Positions 33,704 to 42,804 of a stretch of 64,000 nt of DNA are shown piece by piece. Location: NCBI RefSeq assembly GCF_003462685.1, contig NZ_QRVE01000004.1:1-64000 (forward strand). Reading direction: 5' to 3'. The notes beneath the pieces are model-generated. The model worked only from the letters and a program-made list of their open reading frames with translations, searched no databases and was not told the origin of the DNA. This DNA is from Collinsella sp. AF23-4AC. Its GTDB lineage: Bacteria > Actinomycetota > Coriobacteriia > Coriobacteriales > Coriobacteriaceae. How positions within the stretch are numbered: position 1 is the stretch's first letter; each line of letters starts with the position of its first letter. The position numbers and the translations under genes are program-made.

Positions 33704-34867
33704 CTAATACAGGCCCGCCTCGCGAATGGCCTCGACAGCCAAAGCGATCTGGTCGGGCGGCAGGACCAGCGCCATGCGCACGTGCCCCTCGCCCGAAGGA
33801 CCAAAGCTCGCGCCCGGCGTCACCACAACGCCGGCCTTCTCCATGAGCTCCTCGCAAAACGCCATGGAATCGGTGCGACCACCGGGAAGCTTGGCCCACA
33901 CAAACATAGAGCCATGCGCGTTGGGACGCTCCCAGCCCAGGCCCTCAAGACCGTCGCACAGGGCATCGCGGCGCTCCTGGTACTTCAGACGCTGTGCCTC
34001 GACCTCATCGCGCGGACCGTTCAGGCAGGCGATGGCGGCCTTCTGAATCGGGAAGAACATACCGAAGTCGATCTGGCCGCGCAGCTTGGCAAAGGCCGAG
34101 ACCACATCCTCTCGGCCGACCAAAAAGCCGATACGCGCACCGGTGACGTTAAACGACTTGGAGAGCGAGAAGAACTCAACGCCCACCTCGAGCGCGCCGG
34201 GATACTGCAAGAAGCTGCCGCCCGGCTCGCCGTCGAACACGATGTCGGAGTATGCGTTGTCATGGACGATGAGCAGGTCGTGCTCGCGGGCGAAAGCGAT
34301 AATCTCCTCGTAGACCTCGGGCGTACCCACCGAGCCGACCGGGTTCGCGGGCAGCGACACGATCATATACTTGGCACGATCGGCAACCTCGGGATCGATG
34401 CCCGCCACATAGGGCAGGTAATTATGCTCGGCAACCAGCGGATAGTATTCGAGCTTGGCATCGGCGATCTTGGCACCCGCCTCAAAGACCGGGTAGCACG
34501 GATCGGGAACCAGAATGGTGTCACCCGGATTGAGCAGGGCCAGGCCCAAATGGCCCACGCCCTCCTGCGTGCCGTTGCACGACTGCACCATAGACGGCGT
34601 AATGCCCGAAACGCCAAAGCGACGCTCATAGTAATCGCACACGGCTTGCTTGAGTTCGGGCAGGTCGCGCAGGGCATACTTCCACATCTCGGGATCTTGG
34701 GCTGCCTGCGTGAGCGCCTCGACCACGTGGTCGTACGGCTTAAAGTCGGGCGTGCCCACGCTCATGTTGTAAATGGTCTTGCCCTGAGCCTTCAGCGCGA
34801 GAAGCTTGTTGTTGAGCGAGGCGAAGACCTCCGCGCCAAAGCGGTCGAGACGCTGCGATGCCTGCAT
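33704..34867 (-). CDS. class I/II PLP-dependent aminotransferase
   Basis: 387 residues. NMSVGTPDFKPYDHV near residue 33, GTQEGVGHLGLALLNPGD near 100, ANPVGSVG near 178 and the PLP-Lys in FFSLSKSFNVTGARIGF near 240. HDNAYSDIVFDGE is like LL-diaminopimelate/DapC-like and aromatic aminotransferases. The start MQASQRLDR follows GAAAGGTGGCACC. Given dapH nearby, the N-acetyl-amino-ketopimelate aminotransferase of the DAP acetylase branch is a reasonable hypothesis, but alanine or aspartate aminotransferase activity is not excluded. Confidence 0.88.
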   Translation of the reverse strand: MQASQRLDRFGAEVFASLNNKLLALKAQGKTIYNMSVGTPDFKPYDHVVEALTQAAQDPEMWKYALRDLPELKQAVCDYYERRFGVSGITPSMVQSCNGTQEGVGHLGLALLNPGDTILVPDPCYPVFEAGAKIADAKLEYYPLVAEHNYLPYVAGIDPEVADRAKYMIVSLPANPVGSVGTPEVYEEIIAFAREHDLLIVHDNAYSDIVFDGEPGGSFLQYPGALEVGVEFFSLSKSFNVTGARIGFLVGREDVVSAFAKLRGQIDFGMFFPIQKAAIACLNGPRDEVEAQRLKYQERRDALCDGLEGLGWERPNAHGSMFVWAKLPGGRTDSMAFCEELMEKAGVVVTPGASFGPSGEGHVRMALVLPPDQIALAVEAIREAGLY

Positions 34868-34886
34868 GGTGCCACCTTTCGATATG

Positions 34887-34920
34887 AAAAACGCGGCGCT
34901 CCGACAAGAGCGCCGCGTGA
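34887..34920 (-). terminator. intrinsic terminator of nadE
   Basis: ACGCGGCGCTC and GAGCGCCGCGT form a perfect 11-bp stem; on the minus strand TTTTTC follows. It lies in the leader of the aminotransferase gene, so the two genes have separate transcripts. Confidence 0.88.
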
Positions 34921-34985
34921 TACGGGTCATCAGATTGCAAAAGTGTAACGCTTGCAACCCCCGTATTGGTTCAATTTAGCCAACC

Positions 34986-36965
34986 TTAGTCAACTGGATT
35001 GAGCGCGTCGATCTGCGCAAGCCACAGACGCGAGCTGGCGTCACTCGGCATACGCCAATCGCCGCGCGGGCTGAGCGTCACCGAGCCCACCTTGGGACCA
35101 TCGGGCAGGCAGCTGCGCTTAAACTGCTGGGCAAAGAAGCGACGGTAGAACGTACGTAGCCACGTGTGGACGGTCTTGGCGTCGTAGACGCCCTCGAAGC
35201 TCTTGAGCGCCATGCGATAGATCTTGCCCGGCTCAAAGCCAAAACGCAGCAGGTAGTAGAGGAAGTAGTCGTGCAGCTCGTACGGGCCCACCAAATCCTC
35301 GGTCTTCTGCGCAATCTCGCCGTCGCCCGTGGGCGGCAGAAGCTCGGGGGAAACCGGCGTATCGAGGATATCGAGCAAAACCTCGGCAATACGCCCGCCA
35401 AAGACATCAGCCGCATAGCGTACCAGATGACGCACAAGCGTCTTGGGCACGCTCGCATTGACGGCATACATGCTCATGTGGTCTCCGTTATAGGTAGCCC
35501 AGCCGAGCGCCAGCTCCGACAGGTCGCCCGTACCGATGACAAAACCGCCAGCCTGGTTGGCCAGATCCATCAGAATCTGCGTGCGCTCGCGGGCCTGGCT
35601 GTTCTCGTAGGTCACGTCCTGCACGGTCGGATCGTGCTCAATGTCCTTGAAGTGCTGCTCCACGGCCGCGTGGATCGAAACCTCGCGGAAGCTCACACCC
35701 AAGTCACGAGCGAGCGACTCGGCATTCGACTTGGTGCGGTGCGTCGTGCCAAAGCCGGGCATGGACACGGCCGTGATGCCCGTGCGCGGCAGGCCCAAGG
35801 CGTCGAACGCACGCACGGTCACGAGGAGCGCCAGCGTGGAATCAAGGCCGCCCGAAAGGCCGATGACGGCCGCCTTGGTACCCGTATGGGCAAGGCGGGT
35901 CTTGAGGCCCGCGGTCTGCAGGTCGAGGATGGTCTCGCAGCGCTCAGCCAGGTCACCATGGTCGGCAGGCACGAAGGGCGCGCGGGGGAAGACGCGGTCG
36001 ATATCGCAGGCATCGCGCAGGACAGGTTCTTCGGCCAGCACGCCCTCAAACGAAAACTCAACGGTCGTGGGCTCCGGAGCATCGTCCGCGCGTGTCCACG
36101 TCGTCGAGCGACGGCGCTCAGCCACCAGGCGGTCAAGGTCAACGTCGGCGATGGCCATATCGCAGGTAAGCAGTTTGGTCGCGGCGAGCTTGGAGCCGTT
36201 TTCGTAGACGAGGTTCTCGCCCGCAAAGACCATATCGGTCGTGGACTCGCCCTCGCTCGCGTCCGCGTAGGCATAGGCGCAGTACAGGCGCGCGCTCTGG
36301 TTGGAAATGAGGCTGCGGCGGTAATCCGCCTTACCGATAATCTCGTCCGAAGCCGACGGATTGAGGATTACCGTCGCACCGGCAAGCGCCATCTCGGTCG
36401 AAGGGGGCGCCGGCACCCACAGGTCCTCACAGACCTCAACGCCCAGCACCAGGTCCTCGGCGTCCTCATCACAACAACGGTAGACAAGCCCCGAACCCAG
36501 CGGGACCGGACCCTGACCGGCAAATTCAACCCACACGGGATCCGCAGGCGCCGGAGCAAACCAACGGCGCTCATAGAACTCGCCATAGTTGGGCAGATAC
36601 TTCTTGGCCGTGAGACCCAAAAGCTCGCCCGCGCAGCACACGGCGGCGCAGTTGTAGATATTCTCGGCAACTGTAACGGGAAGACCGACAGTAAAGACAA
36701 TCGGCAGCTCACGAGTCTCGTCGAGGATATGCACCAGAGCAGCCTCGCAGGCATGAAGCAGCGTGCGGTTATGGAACAAATCGGCCGCGGTATAGCCGCA
36801 CAGGTTAAGCTCGGGCAGCACCAACGCACGAACGCCGCGCTCAGCAGCCTCGCGAACAGCCGCCAGCGCAACCTCGGCATTGCCCTCGACATCGGCCACG
36901 CGAATCCGCGGCGACGCCGCCGCCACACGCAAAAAGCCATCAGACTGAGAAAGGTGAAGATTCAT
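34986..36965 (-). CDS. nadE: glutamine-dependent NAD synthetase
   Basis: 659 residues, the two-domain form. The N-terminal glutaminase domain is of the nitrilase type (LPELNLCGYT near residue 50, KKYLPNYGEFYERRWF with the Lys near 120, and GVEVCEDLWVP with the nucleophile Cys near 175). The C-terminal synthetase has the ATP loop IGLSGGLDSTLAL near 360. Start MNLHLSQSD follows GGGAGCATTCTT; the nine-codon longer frame lacks a site. Last step of NAD biosynthesis. Terminator downstream. Confidence 0.93.
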   Translation of the reverse strand: MNLHLSQSDGFLRVAAASPRIRVADVEGNAEVALAAVREAAERGVRALVLPELNLCGYTAADLFHNRTLLHACEAALVHILDETRELPIVFTVGLPVTVAENIYNCAAVCCAGELLGLTAKKYLPNYGEFYERRWFAPAPADPVWVEFAGQGPVPLGSGLVYRCCDEDAEDLVLGVEVCEDLWVPAPPSTEMALAGATVILNPSASDEIIGKADYRRSLISNQSARLYCAYAYADASEGESTTDMVFAGENLVYENGSKLAATKLLTCDMAIADVDLDRLVAERRRSTTWTRADDAPEPTTVEFSFEGVLAEEPVLRDACDIDRVFPRAPFVPADHGDLAERCETILDLQTAGLKTRLAHTGTKAAVIGLSGGLDSTLALLVTVRAFDALGLPRTGITAVSMPGFGTTHRTKSNAESLARDLGVSFREVSIHAAVEQHFKDIEHDPTVQDVTYENSQARERTQILMDLANQAGGFVIGTGDLSELALGWATYNGDHMSMYAVNASVPKTLVRHLVRYAADVFGGRIAEVLLDILDTPVSPELLPPTGDGEIAQKTEDLVGPYELHDYFLYYLLRFGFEPGKIYRMALKSFEGVYDAKTVHTWLRTFYRRFFAQQFKRSCLPDGPKVGSVTLSPRGDWRMPSDASSRLWLAQIDALNPVD

Positions 36966-37168
36966 AAGAATGCTCCCGTGCGTAGACGCCATTCACAACA
37001 ATTAGCAAGCTCTATTGTAGTTCAACCGCCGGGTGCAACCGCATCCCACCAACTTGGTGAGCTATTGATGAGTTGATGGTATCTGTTAAATGTCACGTAC
37101 GATTCACATCTGATGGGTACCCTGATGGCTGCATGAAACGAAGCAGATTTACATCGGGAGGGCCCCGT

Positions 37169-38119
37169 ATGACAACCAAGTACACCGATGCGCCGCGCAC
37201 GCGCGTCATGACACCGGCCGCGCTCAACAACGGCGTTCACGAAAACCATTCCATCGGACAGACCATGGCCATCGCGCCCAAAAAGGGCCTGTTCGATGAC
37301 ATTTCCATTCCTCAGATCATCGCCGGCGCCGCAGCCGCGGCCACAAGCGTGGCGCTTGCCTCCAAGATCGGTATCGCCGGATCGGTAATCGGCGCCGCCG
37401 TGAGCTCGGTCATCACCGTTGTGTCCTCGCAGATCTATCGCCACTTTATCTCCGCCAGCGCCGAAGCAATCAAGGGCACGCATGCCGCTGTCGACTACCC
37501 TGCCGGCGCCTATGAGCCCGTTGAGTTTGATGCCGAGGAGCACCTGGGCGGCGCCGCGACTACACAGGAGATGCGCCAGATTGCGGGGCGCGCGACCACG
37601 GCGCGCGTCGCCCCCAACAGCCTGCGCGCCAAGGCCGCTGCAGAGCGCAGCCAAACGCAAAAGAAGGTCATCATCTTCTCGATCGCTATCGCCATCGTCG
37701 CGGTCATCGCCTGCGCCGGCGCCATCCTTATCACCACTGCCGGTGAGGGTCTGGGCGAGCGTCCCGAGCCAATCCTGTCGTCGCGCACGACCGAGAGCGA
37801 TGCAAATGGCAACACCCAGTCGCAGGATCAGCAGACACAGACGGACGACACGCAAGACAGTTCTGCCTCTGCCAATTCGTCCTCGAACACCCAAAACCAA
37901 TCGCAGGGCACCGATTCCTCTACGGCCAACAGTGGCACGCCGTCCGGCACGACCGACTCAAGCCAAACGACCGACGATTCTCAGCCGAGCACGGGCGACC
38001 AGACGAGCGACACCACGTCGGGAACGGGTACAACAAACAGCAGCAACAGCAATTCGAGTGGCACCACATCGGGCACGGCATCTGACAGCTCAAGCCAAGG
38101 CACGACATCGGGCAACTAG
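37169..38119 (+). CDS. membrane protein with Ser/Thr-rich extracytoplasmic tail
   Basis: 316 residues. N-terminal 30 polar residues, a Gly/Ala-rich hydrophobic region (IPQIIAGAAAAATSVALASKIGIAGSVIGAAVSSVITVVSS, about 47-90, probably two helices), a polar middle, a second hydrophobic helix (VIIFSIAIAIVAVIACAGAILITT, about 168-190) and a tail of about 110 residues almost entirely Ser, Thr, Asn, Gln, Gly and Asp. The tail is probably surface-exposed and disordered. The start MTTKYTD follows CGGGAGGG. No family recognised. Confidence 0.72.
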   Translation: MTTKYTDAPRTRVMTPAALNNGVHENHSIGQTMAIAPKKGLFDDISIPQIIAGAAAAATSVALASKIGIAGSVIGAAVSSVITVVSSQIYRHFISASAEAIKGTHAAVDYPAGAYEPVEFDAEEHLGGAATTQEMRQIAGRATTARVAPNSLRAKAAAERSQTQKKVIIFSIAIAIVAVIACAGAILITTAGEGLGERPEPILSSRTTESDANGNTQSQDQQTQTDDTQDSSASANSSSNTQNQSQGTDSSTANSGTPSGTTDSSQTTDDSQPSTGDQTSDTTSGTGTTNSSNSNSSGTTSGTASDSSSQGTTSGN

Positions 38120-38149
38120 GCACTGCATCCCCAGATAGGTAACCTGTAC

Positions 38150-38186
38150 AACGGGCGCGAATCGAAAGCGGTTCGCGCCCGTTTGC
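38150..38186 (+). terminator. intrinsic terminator
   Basis: AACGGGCGCGAA pairs with TTCGCGCCCGTT and a short T run follows. It ends the preceding membrane-protein gene. Confidence 0.85.
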
Positions 38187-38255
38187 CTTGGGCGCCGCCA
38201 TGGCGAACGCCATGCGATGGTAAGATGCTTTACATGTGTAAAGAGGAGATTTGCC

Positions 38256-39563
38256 ATGAGCAAGACAATAGTTAGGCCCACGCTTTCGCTGGGCAACCAC
38301 ATCTATCTGTATCGCCTACTGCGCGATGCGATTGGATGCGGCAAGCAAACGTTTATGACGCAGGTCGAGGAGGCGCTCGCCGCCGGCGACATGACCGCTT
38401 ATGACCTGGGCTTCGAATCCACGCGCGAGCTGCTCGAGGAGCTCAACGACTGCATTAAGCTGACCGTCTTTAAGGGCGGCCGCCTGTATGCCACCGTCAT
38501 CGTCAACGAGGCCTGGGATACCGCCCTTGCCAAGGGCGAAGACAAGCCCAAGGCTGCCAAGGGCGCCAAGCAGTCCTACAAAAAGAAGAAACGCGGTGAG
38601 AAGGACCTCAAGGCCGTGCGCCCCAAGCACGTTAAGCGTCCCGAGCCAGAAACCATGGTTGAAGCCGCGCCGGAACCCGAGCCCGAGACAGAGATCGAAG
38701 TCGCTATTGAGGTAACGGCAGAAGCCGAAACCGAAATCGCCACCACGACCGATCCCAAAGTCATATCCGAGCAGGAAGCCACTGCGGAGCTCGACGAGGC
38801 TCCCAAGTCGACAACCGAAGAAGCCGCTGACCAACCCGAGACGCCTGCGTTCCAAAACAGCGATGTCTTTGGCAACGAGGCCGAGGACGATCGGCCCGAA
38901 GAACTCGCAGAACAGGACGCTACCGAATCGGCACCGGAGCCCGAGACGCCGCAGCCCGCCATCTCGCTCACGGTCGTCTATGACCCCGAGAACGCCAATG
39001 CCGGCATCACCACCATGGCCTCCACACCGGTCGAGGCAAAGCCGTCTGTCGAGGCGGAGGACGCCCCGCAAGCCGATGCCAAAACCGAGACTGAAGACAC
39101 ATCCGTCTCCGTGGAACCGACAGATTCCGCAGTTAAGCCGGAACCGGCGCCCGAGTCTGCACCCGCCATCGAGTCCGCATCCGCACCTGTCTATGACCAA
39201 ATTCCCGCACCGGCACCGGCTTCGGTACCCGCAGCGGCCCCAACCTCCGTACCCGCAGTGCCCTCCATCCCCGAGGACTTCCCCGTCGATTTCGCAACCG
39301 AGGTCTTCTGCCCCGGCCCGTTGCTACACCAGCTGTCGACTTATCTCCCCTACGGCGCCGACACGCTCGGCATCGTCGGCGAGTACTACTGGATCGCCCG
39401 CGAGCGCGGTACCATCGAGGCCGCGCGAAACCGCGCAAGCTTCCCCCTGCGCTACACGCAGGCCGGCGAGCGCCACGAAGTCACCGTGCGCATCCGCCGC
39501 AACACCACCGGAGGCCTCGGAGCCACCTGGACCGTCAACAAGGTTGAAGAATCCAACGAATAG
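38256..39563 (+). CDS. hypothetical protein with long Pro/Ala/Glu-rich linker
   Basis: 435 residues in three parts. N-terminal about 90: GNHIYLYRLLRDAIGCGKQTFMTQVEEAL, here cited as IYLYRLLRDAI and QTFMTQVEEAL, then YDLGFESTRELLEELND, a compact helical domain that faintly recalls LOTUS/OST-HTH RNA-binding domains. Middle about 90-345: a low-complexity Glu/Pro/Ala linker preceded by a Lys-rich patch (KKKKRGEKD). C-terminal about 90: an alpha/beta domain (STYLPYGADTLGIVGEYYWIARERG). The start MSKTIVRPT follows AAAGAGGAG. Function unknown; a tethered RNA-related role is only a guess. Confidence 0.7.
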   Translation: MSKTIVRPTLSLGNHIYLYRLLRDAIGCGKQTFMTQVEEALAAGDMTAYDLGFESTRELLEELNDCIKLTVFKGGRLYATVIVNEAWDTALAKGEDKPKAAKGAKQSYKKKKRGEKDLKAVRPKHVKRPEPETMVEAAPEPEPETEIEVAIEVTAEAETEIATTTDPKVISEQEATAELDEAPKSTTEEAADQPETPAFQNSDVFGNEAEDDRPEELAEQDATESAPEPETPQPAISLTVVYDPENANAGITTMASTPVEAKPSVEAEDAPQADAKTETEDTSVSVEPTDSAVKPEPAPESAPAIESASAPVYDQIPAPAPASVPAAAPTSVPAVPSIPEDFPVDFATEVFCPGPLLHQLSTYLPYGADTLGIVGEYYWIARERGTIEAARNRASFPLRYTQAGERHEVTVRIRRNTTGGLGATWTVNKVEESNE

Positions 39564-39565
39564 CA

Positions 39566-39612
39566 AAACGCGGCGAACGTCACAAAAACGTTCGCCGCGT
39601 TTTTTATTTTCC
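39566..39612 (+). terminator. intrinsic terminator
   Basis: AAAACGCGGCGAACGT and ACGTTCGCCGCGTTTT form a 16-bp stem with a long U run on the plus strand. Confidence 0.92.
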
Positions 39613-39638
39613 CAGGTTGAGCATAAGTTCGTGTGACA

Positions 39639-39661
39639 AAGGGGCTGTCCCTTTGCCACAT
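39639..39661. repeat. short palindrome of the GGGGACAG-type family
   Basis: CAAAGGGG-CTGT-CCCTTTG with flanking GTGA and CCAC, in the gap between the preceding gene and ettA. A relative of the GGGACAGG-core repeats; function unknown. Confidence 0.5.
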
Positions 39662-39665
39662 CAAA

Positions 39666-41345
39666 CTAGTCCCTGGTAAGTTTCCTGTGGATACGATGCG
39701 GCTGGGCTGCGTCCTCGCCCAGGCGCTCGATGCGGTTGGCCTGATAGGCCTCGAAGTTACCCTCAAACCAATACCAGTTGCCCGGGTTCTCATCGGTGCC
39801 CTCCCACGCCAGGATGTGCGTGGCGACGCGGTCCAGGAACATACGGTCGTGGCTAATGACCACCGAGCAGCCCGGGAACTCGAGCAGCGCCGCCTCGAGC
39901 GAGGACAGCGTCTCGACGTCGAGATCGTTCGTGGGCTCGTCGAGGAGCAGCAGGTTGCCGCCCTGCTTGAGCGTGAGCGCCAGGTTCAGACGATTGCGCT
40001 CACCACCGGAGAGTACGCCAGCGCGCTTCTGCTGGTCCTGGCCCTTAAAGCCAAAGCTCGCCACGTACGCGCGGCTGGGGACCTCGGTCTCGCCGACCAT
40101 CATGTGGTCCAGGCCATCCGAGACGACCTCCCACAGGTTCTTATCGGGGTCGATGCCGGAACGGTTCTGGTCGACGTAAGAAATCTTGACGGTCTCGCCC
40201 ACCTCGAGCTCGCCCGAAGTCAGCGGCTCCAGACCCACAATCGTCTTGAACAGCGTGGTCTTACCGACGCCGTTGGGGCCGATGACGCCCACGATGCCGT
40301 TGCGCGGCAGGGTGAACGATAGGTCGTCGATGAGCACGCGACCGTCGAATTCCTTGTGCAGGTGATGGGCCTCGAGCACCTTGTTACCCAAACGCGGGCC
40401 CACAGGGATGCGGATATCGGTCCAGTCGAGCTTCTGGCTTGCGCGGGCCTCGGCCTCCATCTCCTCGTAGCGAGCCAGACGAGCCTTGTTCTTGGCCTGG
40501 CGAGCCTTGGGCGAACTGCGTACCCACTCGAGCTCGGCCTCCATGCGCTTGGCGAGCTTGGCGTCGCGGTTGCCCTGCGCCTCGATACGGGCGGCCTTGG
40601 TCTCCAGATACGTGGAGTAGTTGCCCTTGTAGGGATAAAGGTGACCGCGGTCGACCTCGCAGATCCACTCGGCAACGTTATCCAGGAAGTAGCGATCGTG
40701 CGTGACGGCAAGCACCGCGCCCTGGTAGTTGTGAAGGAAGTGCTCGAGCCACAGGATCGACTCAGCGTCTAGGTGGTTTGTGGGCTCGTCAAGCAGCAGC
40801 AGGTCGGGAGCCTCGAGCAGCAGCTTGCACAGGGCCACGCGACGGCGCTCGCCGCCGGAAAGCACGTTGACCGGCATGTCGGAATCGGGCAGCTGCAGGG
40901 CGTCCATGGCCTGGCCGAGCTTGGAATCGATATCCCAGCCATCAGCGGCGTCGATCTCGTCCTGGAGCTTGCCCATCTCGGCCATGAGGACGTCCATGTC
41001 GCAGTCCGGGTCGCACATCTCCTCGCCGATCTTATTGAAGCGATCGACCTTGGCGATCATATCGCCAAACGCCATGCGCACGTTCTCGATAACGGTCTTG
41101 TCGTCGTCGAGCGGCGGCTCCTGCTGCAGGATGCCCACGGTGTAGCCGGGGGTGAGCCTGGCATCGCCGTTGGAGACCTCCTCGATGCCGGCCATGATCT
41201 TGAGCAGGGTCGACTTGCCCATGCCGTTGGGACCCACGACGCCGATCTTGGCACCGGGGTAGAAGCTCAGGGTCACGTCGTCAAGGATTACCTTGTCGCC
41301 ATGGGCCTTGCGAGCCTGATACATCTGGTAGATAAACTCCGCCAT
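39666..41345 (-). CDS. ettA: ABC-F ribosome-associated ATPase EttA
   Basis: 559 residues with two ABC domains and no membrane segments. Domain 1 has GPNGMGKSTLLKI near residue 37 and LSGGERRRV near 167; the arm and linker region follows; domain 2 has GPNGVGKTTLFKT near 355, LSGGERNRLNLA near 445 and LLLDEPTNDLD. Length and the MAEFIYQMYQARK start match EttA, the energy-dependent translational throttle that binds the ribosomal E site. A normal housekeeping copy. Confidence 0.93.
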   Translation of the reverse strand: MAEFIYQMYQARKAHGDKVILDDVTLSFYPGAKIGVVGPNGMGKSTLLKIMAGIEEVSNGDARLTPGYTVGILQQEPPLDDDKTVIENVRMAFGDMIAKVDRFNKIGEEMCDPDCDMDVLMAEMGKLQDEIDAADGWDIDSKLGQAMDALQLPDSDMPVNVLSGGERRRVALCKLLLEAPDLLLLDEPTNHLDAESILWLEHFLHNYQGAVLAVTHDRYFLDNVAEWICEVDRGHLYPYKGNYSTYLETKAARIEAQGNRDAKLAKRMEAELEWVRSSPKARQAKNKARLARYEEMEAEARASQKLDWTDIRIPVGPRLGNKVLEAHHLHKEFDGRVLIDDLSFTLPRNGIVGVIGPNGVGKTTLFKTIVGLEPLTSGELEVGETVKISYVDQNRSGIDPDKNLWEVVSDGLDHMMVGETEVPSRAYVASFGFKGQDQQKRAGVLSGGERNRLNLALTLKQGGNLLLLDEPTNDLDVETLSSLEAALLEFPGCSVVISHDRMFLDRVATHILAWEGTDENPGNWYWFEGNFEAYQANRIERLGEDAAQPHRIHRKLTRD

Positions 41346-41529
41346 ATGTCTGTTCTATCCTTTCTACCTGCTGTTTCCCTATTCTTGATTCGCTTTAGTG
41401 GAAACGAAATGAGGGAACCAGCTCTGAAACGTAACGAAAAAGGGGCATGGTTGCCCACACCCCCTAATACTACCTGGGAAAAGTCCCCCGGAACATACTA
41501 TGAACTGCGTACGCTAGTTTTCCGCAACC

Positions 41530-42234
41530 TTAACGAGCGGCTCGCTGCGATTTGCGCCACAGCAGATACGAGTAGACGTAGATGGCTCCGACCGAACCAA
41601 ACGCCAGAACCGCAATCACCGCGGCGACGACTTCACTCGAAAGCACGCTGCCTGCCACGCCCATCACAATCAGGCCAATACCCAGCACCATAAAGCAGGC
41701 GCCGCCAAAACGCTGCGTACGGCGCCAGTTCTCGGGATCGGCAAGCGCCCAAGGTGTCTTGATACCGAGCGTATAGTTCTGCTTCACACGCGGCAAGTAG
41801 TTGCCTACGCCGATGAACAGCAAACCGACAACACCGGAAATCAGCACGTTAACCGAACCAACCGCCGGCACCACGCCCCAGACCGTAAGCTCACCCAACC
41901 AGCTTATGGCACACATGAATACCGTGAAAGCAATTACGAAGCCCTGGTAGAACTTGCCCGAGGTTCGATATGCCTCACCTTTGGGGTCGATGCGCGGCAC
42001 CACGCAGAACATTGCGAGAAGCGCCAGAGGCAGCACGCCGAGCGCGGAGGCCATCCAGCTAGGACCCCAACCGTCGACGGCGCCGTTCGCGCCCCAGTGC
42101 GTGGGAATCTGCGCAGGCAAGCTCGGCATCACCATGAGGTGCGCTACGACATTGGCGACGCACAGAGCGACCAGCGCAATCCACACGCGCGACGATACCC
42201 CCGTGGGGTGAATGCCCTTGTTTTCGTTATTCAT
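41530..42234 (-). CDS. SdpI-family membrane protein
   Basis: 234 residues with about six hydrophobic segments. PAQIPTHWGANGAVDGWG near residue 36 is the DUF1648/SdpI signature, and the C-terminal YLPRVKQNYTLGIKTPWAL is the SdpI hallmark. In Bacillus the homologue confers immunity to the SdpC toxin and traps the repressor SdpR. The ATG overlaps the stop of the upstream ArsR-like repressor gene by 8 bases (ATGAATAA), so translation is coupled. No sdpC-like toxin gene is in the window. Confidence 0.88.
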   Translation of the reverse strand: MNNENKGIHPTGVSSRVWIALVALCVANVVAHLMVMPSLPAQIPTHWGANGAVDGWGPSWMASALGVLPLALLAMFCVVPRIDPKGEAYRTSGKFYQGFVIAFTVFMCAISWLGELTVWGVVPAVGSVNVLISGVVGLLFIGVGNYLPRVKQNYTLGIKTPWALADPENWRRTQRFGGACFMVLGIGLIVMGVAGSVLSSEVVAAVIAVLAFGSVGAIYVYSYLLWRKSQRAAR

Positions 42235-42505
42235 CCTTATCACCTTCCGTGTTTGTAAAGCCCATAAACCAGCCAATCAAATCCTGCATGACGGTGGTGT
42301 TTAAGCTGTATACGATGTTTTGGCCATGGCGCTCGTCGGTCACCAACCCGGCGTTTTTGAGCGTCGCCAAGTGATGGCTCAATGACGGCTTGCTGATGTC
42401 AAAATGCTCGGCAAGCTCCCCGGCCGTACAATTGCCCTCGCGCAGCAGTTCCAAAATACGCCGCCGCGTAGGATCGGCCAGCGCTTTAAAACCCTCTCCC
42501 GGCAT
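42227..42505 (-). CDS. ArsR/SdpR-family transcriptional repressor
   Basis: 92-residue winged-helix repressor. The whole core is visible: FKALADPTRRRILELLREG, here FKALADPTRR and ILELLREGN, then SKPSLSHHLATLKNAGL, and the C-terminal helix. It is the first gene of the sdpRI-type pair, probably autoregulated from the palindrome at 42554-42577. AGGAGG precedes the ATG chosen at MPGEGF. The metal-binding cysteines of ArsR-type sensors are absent. Confidence 0.88.
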   Translation of the reverse strand: MPGEGFKALADPTRRRILELLREGNCTAGELAEHFDISKPSLSHHLATLKNAGLVTDERHGQNIVYSLNTTVMQDLIGWFMGFTNTEGDKDE

Positions 42506-42553
42506 AAGACCTCCTCTCATCATCTCTCATGACGTGCACACTATACTCGATAT

Positions 42554-42577
42554 TTAGATGTTTGTCTAACTATCTAA
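42554..42577 (-). promoter_or_regulatory. candidate operator of the sdpRI pair
   Basis: TTAGAT and ATCTAA are inverted around 12 bp containing GTTTGTCTAACT, about 50 bp upstream of the repressor start. The spacing fits a dimeric winged-helix repressor. Confidence 0.5.
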
Positions 42578-42651
42578 TCTTGTACTCAAAAAAATAGCCG
42601 CCCCCGCGTAATGCGAAGACGGCCACTTCTCACGCTACAAACGTGTTTGGG

Positions 42652-42760
42652 AGTTGGCCAACCCGCGGCAACGGGTGCCAACTGCTTCATCTTATGCGAA
42701 TCCCTGCCTCATTTCAACAAACCCCTAGGGCTCAAATGGAATGGCGATAATACCTATAAT
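42652..42760 (+). promoter_or_regulatory. intergenic hairpin and promoter before tcdA
   Basis: AGTTGGC/GCCAACT with an inner ACCCG/CGGGT stem forms a compact hairpin at 42652-42683. A perfect -10 TATAAT is at 42755-42760, about 45 bp before the tcdA start. The -35 is poor. Confidence 0.5.
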
Positions 42761-42804
42761 GACGATAGCTAAAACACGATTCGCTTCCCCATCGGAGGAT
42801 GTCT

